Below are positions 34,356 through 42,436 of a stretch of DNA of 64,000 nt, in pieces. The translations under genes were made by a program, and so were the position numbers. The notes under the pieces are model-generated. The model did no database searches and was not told the origin of the DNA. It worked only from the letters and a program-made list of their open reading frames with translations. The stretch is from Paludibacteraceae bacterium (lineage in GTDB: Bacteria > Bacteroidota > Bacteroidia > Bacteroidales > Paludibacteraceae). Location of the stretch: the NCBI GenBank assembly GCA_017551025.1, contig JAFZNG010000023.1, forward strand, positions 79,006-143,005, read 5' to 3'. Position 1 is the stretch's first letter, and each line of letters begins with the position of its first letter.

Positions 34356-34742
34356 TTAGTATTCGGAGTAGTAATATGGTATTTCTTTCTTGTCAAGCCA
34401 ATTGAGTAATTCTCTATGAGCTTGACGTTTCTCGGACGCAAAACGTTGATATAAATAATCAATGACATCTTTATGCGTCTTCGCGTTATTGCAGATATTC
34501 ATTAACCGCTCCAATGCTTCCCCATGAATTGTCCAGTTCATCTCTACTTCACCGTCACGATTGCGCTCATAATCTTCCGGCGCACCCCAATTGAGTTTAA
34601 CGATGCGAAATGCTTTGGCATCACACACTATTGAACACGAGGAGCCTATCTTAGGAGAGCTCACTGTGTCGTCGTAGAAGGATACGGATATGTATGTACT
34701 ATTTTGCATTAGGGGTAATAAGATGTTCCTGTGGTATACCAA
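34356..34742 (-). CDS. Unrecognised small protein (128 residues)
   Basis: Beta-rich N-terminus (STYISVSFYDDTVSSPKIGS) and helical C-terminus (GEALERLMNICNNAKTHKDV, ASEKRQAHRELLNWLDKKEI). The start may be the internal ATG at residue 12 (MQNSTY), which would give 117 residues. No family recognised. Gaps of 76 and 81 bases on its two sides contain no clear promoter. Confidence 0.6.
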   Translation of the reverse strand: MVYHRNILLPLMQNSTYISVSFYDDTVSSPKIGSSCSIVCDAKAFRIVKLNWGAPEDYERNRDGEVEMNWTIHGEALERLMNICNNAKTHKDVIDYLYQRFASEKRQAHRELLNWLDKKEIPYYYSEY

Positions 34743-34823
34743 TAGAGATTAGCATATTCAATTTCTTCTTTATTGCATGATTTATCCACATTATCACGTT
34801 AATAGGTCTAAGAGTCATTTAGC

Positions 34824-36107
34824 TTATTTTCTTTTAATAATTTTCCATAAGTTTTTCAAGAATGCTCGAATAAACCATCCCAAAACTAAGGTCACGAAAA
34901 ATAAGCGCGCATACTGAATCGCATTATTCTCAGGGAAGGTGGCTAAAATTTCAGACTCCGAGAAATTGCTATCATAGTAATAAGCATTCTTTTTATTTTT
35001 AAGTACTTGTGTATCATGCAAGCTAAGCACCCTCAATTCATCAGATGGATTATTATTTATAATAGCACAGCCTCGAGTATGTAAATTTATTTGATAACTA
35101 TCAATCGAGGTACTCTTAAAAGAAAACCTATAATTCACCTGCGATATGTCTTCTTTAGAAAGCATCAATAATAATCTTGGAAATTTGCGATATAAATTCT
35201 TGTATGCCGGTTGTGCAATAGCAAGTGAATTAGTTATATCTACAGATTCCACTTTTCCATATGACAGTTCTTCTTGTGCGGACTGAATAGATCGGCAATA
35301 CTGAATGCTTGCATAACTAGCATATTGATGATTGAGAGATAGTTTATTAAATGATGTTGAATCTAAAAAAATAGATAAAAACAAATCCTCCACAAGTGGT
35401 GATTCTATAAAATGAATATCTATTCTTTTATGTATGGTTTGACTACTACTGTGTTGATTTGGATACACAGCCGGAAGTTTCCTTTTAAAATCAGATAAGG
35501 AAATCATCCCCATAGGATTAGATGAGGCATAGTTTTGATATTGATGCGTATATATATAAGTAAGTAATGTGTCATTTTTAATATTGAACACATGAGAATC
35601 ATAGTTTTTTAATATATCTGCATATGTACTATCATGGTATGAATAAGAGCGAATCGAGTCAAAAAATTGAATTAGTTTTTTTGACTCATCAGAAAGAAAG
35701 TACTTATTGTGATATTGTCTATAAAAATTATTGTTATATTTATATGCTTTGTATGAAATTTTACACTCATCAACAGATATGCTATCTTTGGAAGAATAAG
35801 TGTTTAGGATATTTCGATTTCCTATAGTAAAATCAATTTGAGCAACGATCGAATCTGGCGAATTGGTATAAACATCAAAATAGTAGTCTTTTACTGGAAT
35901 AGTAAGAAAACATTTTAATAAATATACCAAATACACACTTAATACAAATGCGAATGACGCTCTTAATCCATAGTGAGGAGAGGCGTCCTTAAATTTTATA
36001 AATGCATTTTTGGGTTTCTCATAAGCAGTTTGTAAAAATTTGCCAACACTTTGCCATACACTTGCGGCAAAAGCTAATATTTCCTGCATTTTTTCATTTT
36101 TTTTCAT
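34824..36107 (-). CDS. Unrecognised two-pass membrane protein
   Basis: 427 residues from ATG 36107; a longer frame from TTG 36200 is rejected because it would overlap the coupled 32-residue ORF. Two hydrophobic segments, near the N-terminus (ASFAFVLSVYLVYLLKCFLT) and the C-terminus (ARLFFVTLVLGWFIRAFLKN), enclose a large outside loop rich in Ser, Tyr and Asn. This places ~320 residues in the periplasm. The DNA is clearly more AT-rich than flanking regions, suggesting recent transfer. No family recognised. Confidence 0.75.
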   Translation of the reverse strand: MKKNEKMQEILAFAASVWQSVGKFLQTAYEKPKNAFIKFKDASPHYGLRASFAFVLSVYLVYLLKCFLTIPVKDYYFDVYTNSPDSIVAQIDFTIGNRNILNTYSSKDSISVDECKISYKAYKYNNNFYRQYHNKYFLSDESKKLIQFFDSIRSYSYHDSTYADILKNYDSHVFNIKNDTLLTYIYTHQYQNYASSNPMGMISLSDFKRKLPAVYPNQHSSSQTIHKRIDIHFIESPLVEDLFLSIFLDSTSFNKLSLNHQYASYASIQYCRSIQSAQEELSYGKVESVDITNSLAIAQPAYKNLYRKFPRLLLMLSKEDISQVNYRFSFKSTSIDSYQINLHTRGCAIINNNPSDELRVLSLHDTQVLKNKKNAYYYDSNFSESEILATFPENNAIQYARLFFVTLVLGWFIRAFLKNLWKIIKRK

Positions 36108-36120
36108 ATAAGCATAGTTT

Positions 36121-36219
36121 TTAAAGTTCGATAAATGGTTTGATAACCCTATAAAACTGCTGCGTTTTATTATCTGGATATTGCTGTTTCGCCTCTTCAA
36201 TAACTTTTTCTGCTTTCAT
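36121..36219 (-). CDS. Small coupled ORF (32 residues)
   Basis: ATG lies 1 base after the stop of the 387-residue gene, behind a perfect AGGAGG eight bases upstream. This is an unusually strong ribosome site for this genome. Begins MKAEKVIEEAKQQYPDNKTQ; charged, helical. Likely translated; function unknown. Confidence 0.5.
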   Translation of the reverse strand: MKAEKVIEEAKQQYPDNKTQQFYRVIKPFIEL

Positions 36220-36220
36220 A

Positions 36221-37384
36221 TCACCGGCCTCCTATTTTTTTACTCATTCTTTCCCTACAATAGTCAGAAATCGCATTCCAGTAGTCCTGTTTCGATTGAT
36301 CGACCTGTGCCTGTAGAATTGCTTCTTTTTTGGAACGTTCCCAATACTGGATACTACTATTATCTCGTTTAATTGTAGTTGTAGGATTTTCCCATGAATA
36401 AGCACCTTTTTCATTAATACGATCGATGTCACGTTCTAACCTATCATAAGCGTTATTGATTTCTGAATCGTAAATCCTATCTATATTGTCCATTCTTGAA
36501 TTAGATCCAAATGATACATGGTAACTATCTGCAAGCAAATCATCTCCTTCTCCTATATCCTCGATATTAATGTCAACTATATCGGCATAACTAAAATCAG
36601 TAACATCAACGTCCAATACATCCATCGCATCGACACTACTACCAACGGCATCTGCCATATCCGCCATATCCAGCATATCGCCGATATCAGCCACATCACT
36701 TAAATCAAACAGAGCATCCAAACCAACAGATAATCCGCAGGTAAATCCAGCTAGTGCCCAACTAATACCCGTACGAACACCTTTGCGAATAAGGAATCTT
36801 TTCAATCGATCTTCTTGCTGTTGGAGTTTGCGATGAAGAGCAGTATTGTATTTGTCAATCAGTTCACCTAGACCGTTATATTCTTTTTCTATTTGAAAAT
36901 ACAGGTTGTTTAAGATGGCATACTTTGATTTGATTTCCTCATTCGTAATTTCTTGATTTCGGGGGAATAAGAAATTTTCTATTGGGGCATTGACTTTTAC
37001 CATAAGGCAACTACCATCCAAGCACTGAATGTCACTATATATTTCTTTCTCAGAATTATTTGATACAAGACATTTAGAAGAAAGAGGTAAATGTGAAATA
37101 AATCTGCTTATCTGCTCGTTACTTTTCAGGTCCTTCATGACCTCTAAATAAGGATCAAATATCAAGAAATAGAATAGTCTCCTCGTGACTGCAAATAAAT
37201 ATACATTTTTGTATTCTTGCGCATTTGTTTTAAATGTGCAAAGATATACATTTTTATCTGTCAAAGTTATTCGAGAGTTATATCTTGGATTATATATAAC
37301 TTTGTCATTCCATGTCGGGTCTGAATATACCATATCCTTATCAGACCATGGATTGTTTATGGCAGAAGAAATAAAGCTAATCAT
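36221..37384 (-). CDS. Unrecognised protein with Gly-rich hydrophobic and Asp/Met-rich segments
   Basis: 387 residues. N-terminal half mixed. A hydrophobic Gly-containing stretch (~212-230, TGISWALAGFTCGLSVGL) is followed by an Asp/Met/Ala low-complexity run (~236-275, VADIGDMLDMADMADAVG). The C-terminus is charged and helical. The Asp/Met motif DMLDM recurs in the protein at 38601-39152. Its gene starts 1 base after the duplicated pair ends. A membrane-inserting effector is one speculative reading; nothing proves it. Confidence 0.7.
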   Translation of the reverse strand: MISFISSAINNPWSDKDMVYSDPTWNDKVIYNPRYNSRITLTDKNVYLCTFKTNAQEYKNVYLFAVTRRLFYFLIFDPYLEVMKDLKSNEQISRFISHLPLSSKCLVSNNSEKEIYSDIQCLDGSCLMVKVNAPIENFLFPRNQEITNEEIKSKYAILNNLYFQIEKEYNGLGELIDKYNTALHRKLQQQEDRLKRFLIRKGVRTGISWALAGFTCGLSVGLDALFDLSDVADIGDMLDMADMADAVGSSVDAMDVLDVDVTDFSYADIVDINIEDIGEGDDLLADSYHVSFGSNSRMDNIDRIYDSEINNAYDRLERDIDRINEKGAYSWENPTTTIKRDNSSIQYWERSKKEAILQAQVDQSKQDYWNAISDYCRERMSKKIGGR

Positions 37385-37385
37385 A

Positions 37386-37802
37386 TTACCCCTTATTTAA
37401 AGAAGGAACCCAGTCCTTTATTGTTGTTCGTTTATATATGCTCAATATCGTTTGTGCTAATGGTTTGGCCGTGGGATCAGTACTATATATAACGAGTGAA
37501 ACAACATTTTCCCAATTGTCACCCAACTCAACAAATCGTTCCAATTGACTACATTCTAAACGATCTTCCTTTATTAGATCCCAATAAATATACACTTCGC
37601 CATGAACCTCAAAGACTATCGTGCGGAAATAACCTCCTTTAATAGGAACAGACTGCATCGTCTGAAAATACGAACAATCATTATAGAAATCATCACAAAT
37701 GATTGCCAGAATAGAATTAGTTACATCCACAAAATTAGGGCTAAAAGGCACATTATCTATAGCTTCTTCAAATTTATTTCTATATTGTCCCATAACACAC
37801 AA
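37386..37802 (-). CDS. Duplicated pair, member A2 (138 residues)
   Basis: Paralogous to the protein at 38170-38589 along its whole length (NKFEEAIDNVPFS vs NKFEEAVDTIPYS; ECSQLERFVEL vs ECSQLERIIQI; VVSLVIYSTDPTAKPLAQ vs VVSMVLYSSDPTPEPLSQ). Soluble, acidic. Part of a tandemly duplicated two-gene module. Family unknown; duplicated small acidic proteins often act as immunity factors (inference only). Confidence 0.75.
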   Translation of the reverse strand: MCVMGQYRNKFEEAIDNVPFSPNFVDVTNSILAIICDDFYNDCSYFQTMQSVPIKGGYFRTIVFEVHGEVYIYWDLIKEDRLECSQLERFVELGDNWENVVSLVIYSTDPTAKPLAQTILSIYKRTTIKDWVPSLNKG

Positions 37803-37807
37803 AAAGA

Positions 37808-38158
37808 TTATTGGTTTAACATTTCATCAACGATAGGACTCTTTATATTTGGACTGGAAGAAAAATGTAAAGTATTCGTGTTTTGATGAACGTTTATACT
37901 TTCTACTCCAATTCCTTCCTGCATAGCACCTGAATAAAGTTCCCAAATACACCAAACTATACCTTCAGAGGGGAACATCGTAAGAAGGACTGAATAATGT
38001 TTGAAAGACACATTTAGAGATTTAACCTCATCTCTATAATCTCTTTTGATGAGTTCTGCAAATTTCTGTACGTACTTTGCCTGCATAGCTACATCATTAG
38101 GATAGTTCCTTCTTGCAAGTTCAAGGACATCTAAAATAGTTCCAGTATTTGCTGCCAT
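37808..38158 (-). CDS. Duplicated pair, member B2 (116 residues)
   Basis: Paralogous to residues 69-183 of the 183-residue protein upstream: MAANTGTILDVLELARRNYP against MAANSGTIVDALEHAKEKYP, then FPSEGIVWCIWELYSGAMQE against FPSEGMVWCVWELYSGASQE. Helical N-terminus and beta C-terminus. Unknown family. Confidence 0.75.
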   Translation of the reverse strand: MAANTGTILDVLELARRNYPNDVAMQAKYVQKFAELIKRDYRDEVKSLNVSFKHYSVLLTMFPSEGIVWCIWELYSGAMQEGIGVESINVHQNTNTLHFSSSPNIKSPIVDEMLNQ

Positions 38159-38169
38159 AATAGAATAAA

Positions 38170-38589
38170 TTATTGAGGTCTTTTGTTGAGAGATGGCATC
38201 CAGTCCACCTTAGTTTTTGTATGTTTATATACATTCAAAACTACCTGCGACAATGGTTCTGGCGTAGGATCGCTGCTGTATAATACCATCGAAACGACAT
38301 TATTCCAGTCTTTATCGATTTGAATTATTCGTTCCAATTGACTGCATTCCATATGATCGTCACGTACTAAATCGTTGTATAAATACATGGATCCGTATAT
38401 CTCAAACACTACGGTTCGAAAATGATCACCGTTTTGTCCAGGAAGAGACTGCATTGTGAGAAATAAAGGACAATCATCGTAAAACACCTCAAATATGAGT
38501 TGCAGTACGTCATTTGCCATATCCACCCAACTATTACTATATGGGATGGTATCCACTGCTTCTTCGAATTTATTTATATAATGTGGCAT
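38170..38589 (-). CDS. Duplicated pair, member A1 (139 residues)
   Basis: See A2 at 37386. Conserved features between copies: FYDDCPLFLTMQSLPG, FRTVVFEIYGSMYLYNDLV, and the C-terminal WMPSLNK. Soluble. 11 bases after the B1 gene. Confidence 0.75.
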   Translation of the reverse strand: MPHYINKFEEAVDTIPYSNSWVDMANDVLQLIFEVFYDDCPLFLTMQSLPGQNGDHFRTVVFEIYGSMYLYNDLVRDDHMECSQLERIIQIDKDWNNVVSMVLYSSDPTPEPLSQVVLNVYKHTKTKVDWMPSLNKRPQ

Positions 38590-38600
38590 AGTAAAAATAT

Positions 38601-39152
38601 TTAAGCCATTAAATTAGGAATGATTGGTCGCGTTATAGAAGGATTAGACGAGAACAACAAACTTACTTCATTTGTGTTTGGGGTTAGACGTTCTAAACCG
38701 ACACCTTCTTGTGAAGCACCAGAATAAAGTTCCCAAACACACCATACCATGCCTTCAGAGGGGAATGCAGTAAGAATAGCGTTATAATGCAGATATGGAG
38801 CTTGGATGCTTTTGACAGAATCTCCATAATCTCTCCTTATGAGGCTTAAACAAACAAGGAGATACTTTCCTTGCATTTCTAAATCGTTTGGATACTTTTC
38901 TTTCGCATGCTCAAGAGCATCTACAATTGTACCTGAATTTGCTGCCATATTCTTATTGGTTTTAAAATTAACAACCTCATTTTCAACATAATTCGCCGCA
39001 GATGATTTAGTTTTATTATTTATATCATCAAATTCCGCTATATCAAACATGTCCAACATGTCATCGATGTCAGTATCAACGCTTGGTGCTAAAACTCCTA
39101 TTTCGTAGGCTTTCGCTACTACCTTATGTAACAACATACGTTTAATGCTCAT
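38601..39152 (-). CDS. Duplicated pair, member B1 with extra N-terminal segment
   Basis: 183 residues. The last ~115 are paralogous to B2. The first ~68 (containing VDTDIDDMLDMFDIAEFDDI) are absent from B2. They share the Asp/Met motif with the 387-residue protein at 36221-37384. Either a fusion of a docking segment to the B domain, or two once-separate ORFs joined. First gene of the group; upstream gap 39153-39392. Confidence 0.72.
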   Translation of the reverse strand: MSIKRMLLHKVVAKAYEIGVLAPSVDTDIDDMLDMFDIAEFDDINNKTKSSAANYVENEVVNFKTNKNMAANSGTIVDALEHAKEKYPNDLEMQGKYLLVCLSLIRRDYGDSVKSIQAPYLHYNAILTAFPSEGMVWCVWELYSGASQEGVGLERLTPNTNEVSLLFSSNPSITRPIIPNLMA

Positions 39153-39392
39153 ACTTGTTGTAGAATTTACAATATCAGCAGGTTTTAGTACTGAGAGTTA
39201 TGGTAAATAAGAAATCATAATGATTCATCAACGAACCTCCACGTTTTAACAGCAATCAGATAGAGATAAATGGTCATAGGAATCCGATTCGGTACAAAAA
39301 CCTCCGCCTTCCACACATTGTTTGTTATCATCAAACAACACATATTTGTAGTAGGTGCTTCAATATCGGGACTCAAAATATACGCTGCAAAA
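39153..39392. other. Intergenic region upstream of the duplicated-pair operon
   Basis: 240 AT-rich bases. A TAATTTTG box on the minus strand at 39395-39388 overlaps the stop codon of the TIR gene and is preceded by no clear TTG, so promoter activity is doubtful. No small gene or hairpin is convincing. Confidence 0.4.
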
Positions 39393-40769
39393 TTATCTCA
39401 GATATGCATATCTCTTCGGTACGTAGTACTGTTGATCCGCAATTTCTATCTTATAATAGTCACCCGATTCACCAAGACACACGTAGGCCTCATCTTTATA
39501 CATCTTGATGGAGCAGTCTTTACCAGACTCGTTAGGCGTATTGCGAACACATACATCATTTCCTGTAATTACCGCGAATTGCGGTGTCTCCGAAGATCGT
39601 ATCTTGGCATATTTCTGAGGCACATAAGCAGCGACATCCCCTACCAAGATTTTATAATAGTCCTTTACTGCGCCTAAAAATACAAAAGTATCTCCAGTAT
39701 TCATATGCGGACGATTTGAACCGGTCTGTTTTCCCGACTCGTCAGGACTGGAGCGGAAGCATACATTGGTTGCAGTTATCACGACATACTCTGCATATAA
39801 TTGTTCGCCCAAGAACTCATAACTGATGATATGGTTACTCTGCTCATCGTACTCCTCATCATGAATATTCATATCCATCATGACTTGCTCTATGGAGTCT
39901 TGTTGGACACAGAGGACATTACGTTCGTTTGCCTTACTTTCTGCACGCAAAAGATCCACCGATTCATTATACATATCCACCACTTGATGAGACAAATCCT
40001 TCTTAAGTTCTAAGGAAGTACGATCACCAAAATACAGCGTATAATTCTCTATATCATCCATTTGGCGCACCTTGTCCCATGCATGCGATAGGATGCCTAC
40101 ATTATATATAGAAGCGGACTCACACATCTGAGTAAACACAGCCATACATTTTGCATGCGCTTGTTTATTCTCATGTATCCTCATACCTGCCAGTATACCA
40201 ATGATACTTAATCCTAACACACCACAAGCAACAACAATAAGCCACTTCTTATTCAGTAGTCGCTTTTCAGGCGCAGCTATAGGTACGACCTTACGCTTCG
40301 TCCCTTGTGTTTTATGAGATGGAGTATTGTTGGTAGTCCGTATCGGAAGAGACGGATGTGTCTCATTCAGCCATCGGCAAATATCCTGCGACAACTTATT
40401 GACATCGTGTTCGGAAGTGGCATCCACCTGTTGCTTGAGTCCAAACATAAATTGGAACCACTTACTCATTGGTGTTCCGTCTATATTGACAATCACAATG
40501 CGCTTCTGTTGAGCTTGGGCATAACCAATCTCACGTATTGTCCAGTCGTTCTCGTAATTAGATATCTCCGAGTGGGTTTTGGAGAACATGAATAGAAAAA
40601 TGTCGGCATTGTCAATTGCGCGCATGATGACATTAACAAACTGAGCATCACTCTCAATACCATCCAAATCTATCCAACACTTTTCACCGGTAGCGGCTTC
40701 AATCCGATCCTTGATACGAAAAACCTTTTCCTTATCAGAGCGTTTATATGAAATAAAAATTCGACTCAT
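39393..40769 (-). CDS. TIR domain - membrane - SH3-like protein
   Basis: 458 residues. N-terminal TIR domain (1-~135: RIFISYKRSDKEK, FLFMFSKTHSEISNYENDWT, putative catalytic E80 in REIGYA). One membrane segment (~175-196). A periplasmic helical stretch and two tandem SH3-like modules (~350-458) marked by VCFRSSPDESG and VCVRNTPNESG follow. TIR domains of bacteria often hydrolyse NAD. This would be an envelope-sensing TIR. Coupled to the PPC lipoprotein upstream (16-base gap). A second TIR-membrane protein is encoded at 57140-58309. Confidence 0.88.
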   Translation of the reverse strand: MSRIFISYKRSDKEKVFRIKDRIEAATGEKCWIDLDGIESDAQFVNVIMRAIDNADIFLFMFSKTHSEISNYENDWTIREIGYAQAQQKRIVIVNIDGTPMSKWFQFMFGLKQQVDATSEHDVNKLSQDICRWLNETHPSLPIRTTNNTPSHKTQGTKRKVVPIAAPEKRLLNKKWLIVVACGVLGLSIIGILAGMRIHENKQAHAKCMAVFTQMCESASIYNVGILSHAWDKVRQMDDIENYTLYFGDRTSLELKKDLSHQVVDMYNESVDLLRAESKANERNVLCVQQDSIEQVMMDMNIHDEEYDEQSNHIISYEFLGEQLYAEYVVITATNVCFRSSPDESGKQTGSNRPHMNTGDTFVFLGAVKDYYKILVGDVAAYVPQKYAKIRSSETPQFAVITGNDVCVRNTPNESGKDCSIKMYKDEAYVCLGESGDYYKIEIADQQYYVPKRYAYLR

Positions 40770-40785
40770 AACGATATTATCTTCC

Positions 40786-41505
40786 TTAATTCGTCAGCAA
40801 CACATAATTGTTATACACATTGCCGGTATTGACGATTTTCAGCGTGTAGATACCGGAGGCAGCGGGGGTAAAACGGATATAGCAATCTATGGGCTGATAA
40901 GTATCCTCGGTGATAACTTGCTTACCTTCCGGATCATAGACATACAGTTCCAAGTCCGTATCGCCGTCACCGATAATCGCAGCCTCAAACAACTTACCCT
41001 CCGTAAGATGCAGAGAATACACATCCGTATCGTGTGCCAATACACGGTCATGATGCTCTATCGGTGCATCCTTACCGGGCATGGCGCCGCGAGTGACCTC
41101 GGATGATGCGGTCAGCTTACGCTCCACATCGACGATGAGCGCCAACAGATGCTCATTATCTCCGGCAAACTCCTTGGCATCGATGAGCAATTGCGCAGGC
41201 GTAATAGGGGCTTTATCGGCCTTATCATCCGTAGCGGACACACTACCCTTCTCTACGACTACGCTATCCATCTCCACGGAAGGAACCGCCACCAGAATAT
41301 CCGCTGCCTCAATAAGTGCCATAGCAGACTCTGTCTCATAACCGTAACGCGCCAGATCATATGCCATACGAAGTGTTTGCAGGGCAGTGGAAGGTTGAGC
41401 GACCTCGGTTTTCTCTTCGGAATTTGCTGTTTGCTCAGCCGACTTATGGCACGATAGAAGCAGGGCGCTTAACGAAAGTGCGATGATAAAGAAATAGTTT
41501 TTCAT
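40786..41505 (-). CDS. Lipoprotein with PPC-like domain
   Basis: 239 residues. Lipoprotein signal with lipobox LLSC (16-19). The helical middle has AYDLARYGYETESAMALIEA. A C-terminal PPC-type beta domain carries DTDVYSLHLTEGKLFEAAII, then DTDLELYVYDPEGK and SGIYTLKIVNTG. PPC domains usually accompany secreted proteins and bind ligands. It precedes the TIR-SH3 gene, so the pair may act together at the envelope. Confidence 0.82.
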   Translation of the reverse strand: MKNYFFIIALSLSALLLSCHKSAEQTANSEEKTEVAQPSTALQTLRMAYDLARYGYETESAMALIEAADILVAVPSVEMDSVVVEKGSVSATDDKADKAPITPAQLLIDAKEFAGDNEHLLALIVDVERKLTASSEVTRGAMPGKDAPIEHHDRVLAHDTDVYSLHLTEGKLFEAAIIGDGDTDLELYVYDPEGKQVITEDTYQPIDCYIRFTPAASGIYTLKIVNTGNVYNNYVLLTN

Positions 41506-41539
41506 ACGGTATTATTTTTATGCACCTGTAATTAGGCTA

Positions 41540-41547
41540 CAAAAGTA
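41540..41547 (-). promoter_or_regulatory. -7 box of a possible promoter for the PPC-TIR genes
   Basis: Minus strand TACTTTTG, 35 bases upstream of the lipoprotein start. The -33 region reads ATG rather than TTG, so it is weaker than the other promoters. Confidence 0.45.
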
Positions 41548-41593
41548 CAACAAAATTTCCAATTATGCATGATTTTTGTCAAAAATAGTTGCG

Positions 41594-42070
41594 TTATAGA
41601 TCGCCGGACCAGCCATGGCCTAAGTCCCAATGCTCATCATATCGGAACTCAAAATACGGCAGGGCAAAGTATTTCTCGATCAAGGCGGTTAGTTCCGGCT
41701 CTATATCTTTTGCCCATTGGCCGACGAAGACAATGAACTTGTCGATATTCCAAGCCACCCGTCCACGAGGAACTTGCGTATAGTCACCGCTAAACTTTGT
41801 CGGCTCGTGTTTGGCCATAGCACGGAAGTACTGTTTCTGCCAGATCTGACGATGCAAAGTCTGATAGTTTATGAATGGCAGACCTTTTTCTGCTGCATCC
41901 TCTACCATCTTGGGCGTCAGCTCCTTCTTATACACGCCGAAGAAGTCATGCTCCTCAGGGTCGTACCAAAAGATTCCCACAGCGGGCATAGGTTCGTCGA
42001 ACGACTTCATATCCGCCATAATGCTCTCTTTTTCGCTATGTGATAACGTAGTCATATCGCTTCTTATCAA
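41594..42070 (-). CDS. Unrecognised cytosolic protein (158 residues)
   Basis: Contains AVGIFWYDPEEHDFFGVYKK, FINYQTLHRQIWQKQYFRAM and WDLGHGWSGDL, a pattern I recall as a conserved hypothetical in gut Bacteroidota, but with no function. Probable true start is an internal ATG (residue 6 or 18). Encoded after a 51-residue ORF under the promoter at 42377-42407. Confidence 0.75.
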   Translation of the reverse strand: MIRSDMTTLSHSEKESIMADMKSFDEPMPAVGIFWYDPEEHDFFGVYKKELTPKMVEDAAEKGLPFINYQTLHRQIWQKQYFRAMAKHEPTKFSGDYTQVPRGRVAWNIDKFIVFVGQWAKDIEPELTALIEKYFALPYFEFRYDEHWDLGHGWSGDL

Positions 42071-42165
42071 AATAGTTACTTTACCTTATTATATATTGTC
42101 TCCGTCCATGATGGAAGTGTCGCGATGTATTGCTTTGCAAATTTTCCATCAACCGTTCTAAAATC

Positions 42166-42321
42166 TCATAGCGCCTGTGCCATTTGAGAGATTTGGGCGA
42201 AATAGGCGGCATGCGCCTTCTCATAGCGTTCCTTGGCCTCTGCGGCTACTTCACGCATCAATTGAGACAACTGTTCCTCAGTAGGCTCTTGGTCAATGTT
42301 GATAAAACGATAATCGTCCAT
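42166..42321 (-). CDS. Small acidic protein (51 residues)
   Basis: Begins MDDYRFINIDQEPTEEQLSQ; the second half is helical (VAAEAKERYEKAHAAYFAQI). Its ATG lies 56 bases from a strong promoter -7 box, and codon use looks coding. The start pattern (short strand, then helix) resembles small DNA-binding or antitoxin-like proteins, without proof. Confidence 0.6.
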   Translation of the reverse strand: MDDYRFINIDQEPTEEQLSQLMREVAAEAKERYEKAHAAYFAQISQMAQAL

Positions 42322-42376
42322 AGCAATATCATTTATTTCTTATCCCTTGCGGGAACGATTATTTGCAATTTCGCTA

Positions 42377-42407
42377 CAAAAGTACTGCTTTTTTTTGATA
42401 TATGCAA
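42377..42407 (-). promoter_or_regulatory. Promoter for the 51-residue and 158-residue genes
   Basis: TTG (42407-42405), 20-base spacer, TACTTTTG (42384-42377). The spacer and flanks match the integrase promoter over 25 bases. Confidence 0.78.
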
Positions 42408-42436
42408 ATCAGTATTGCATTTTTCGTAAAAGAATA

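Larger units (their letters stand above)
37386..38948. repeat. Tandem duplication of a two-gene module
   Basis: Module 1 (38948-38170) and module 2 (38158-37386) each contain a B-type coding region followed by an A-type gene. Homology is visible at the protein level only; the copies have diverged to roughly half identity. Confidence 0.75.

Noticed and set aside
34283-34468. 61-residue minus-strand frame overlapping the 128-residue gene
   Set aside because: Overlaps most of a better supported frame and shows no ribosome site or domain.
36108-36200. N-terminal extension of the two-pass membrane protein from a TTG
   Set aside because: It would overlap the well-placed 32-residue ORF. The ATG at 36107 gives a sensible start.
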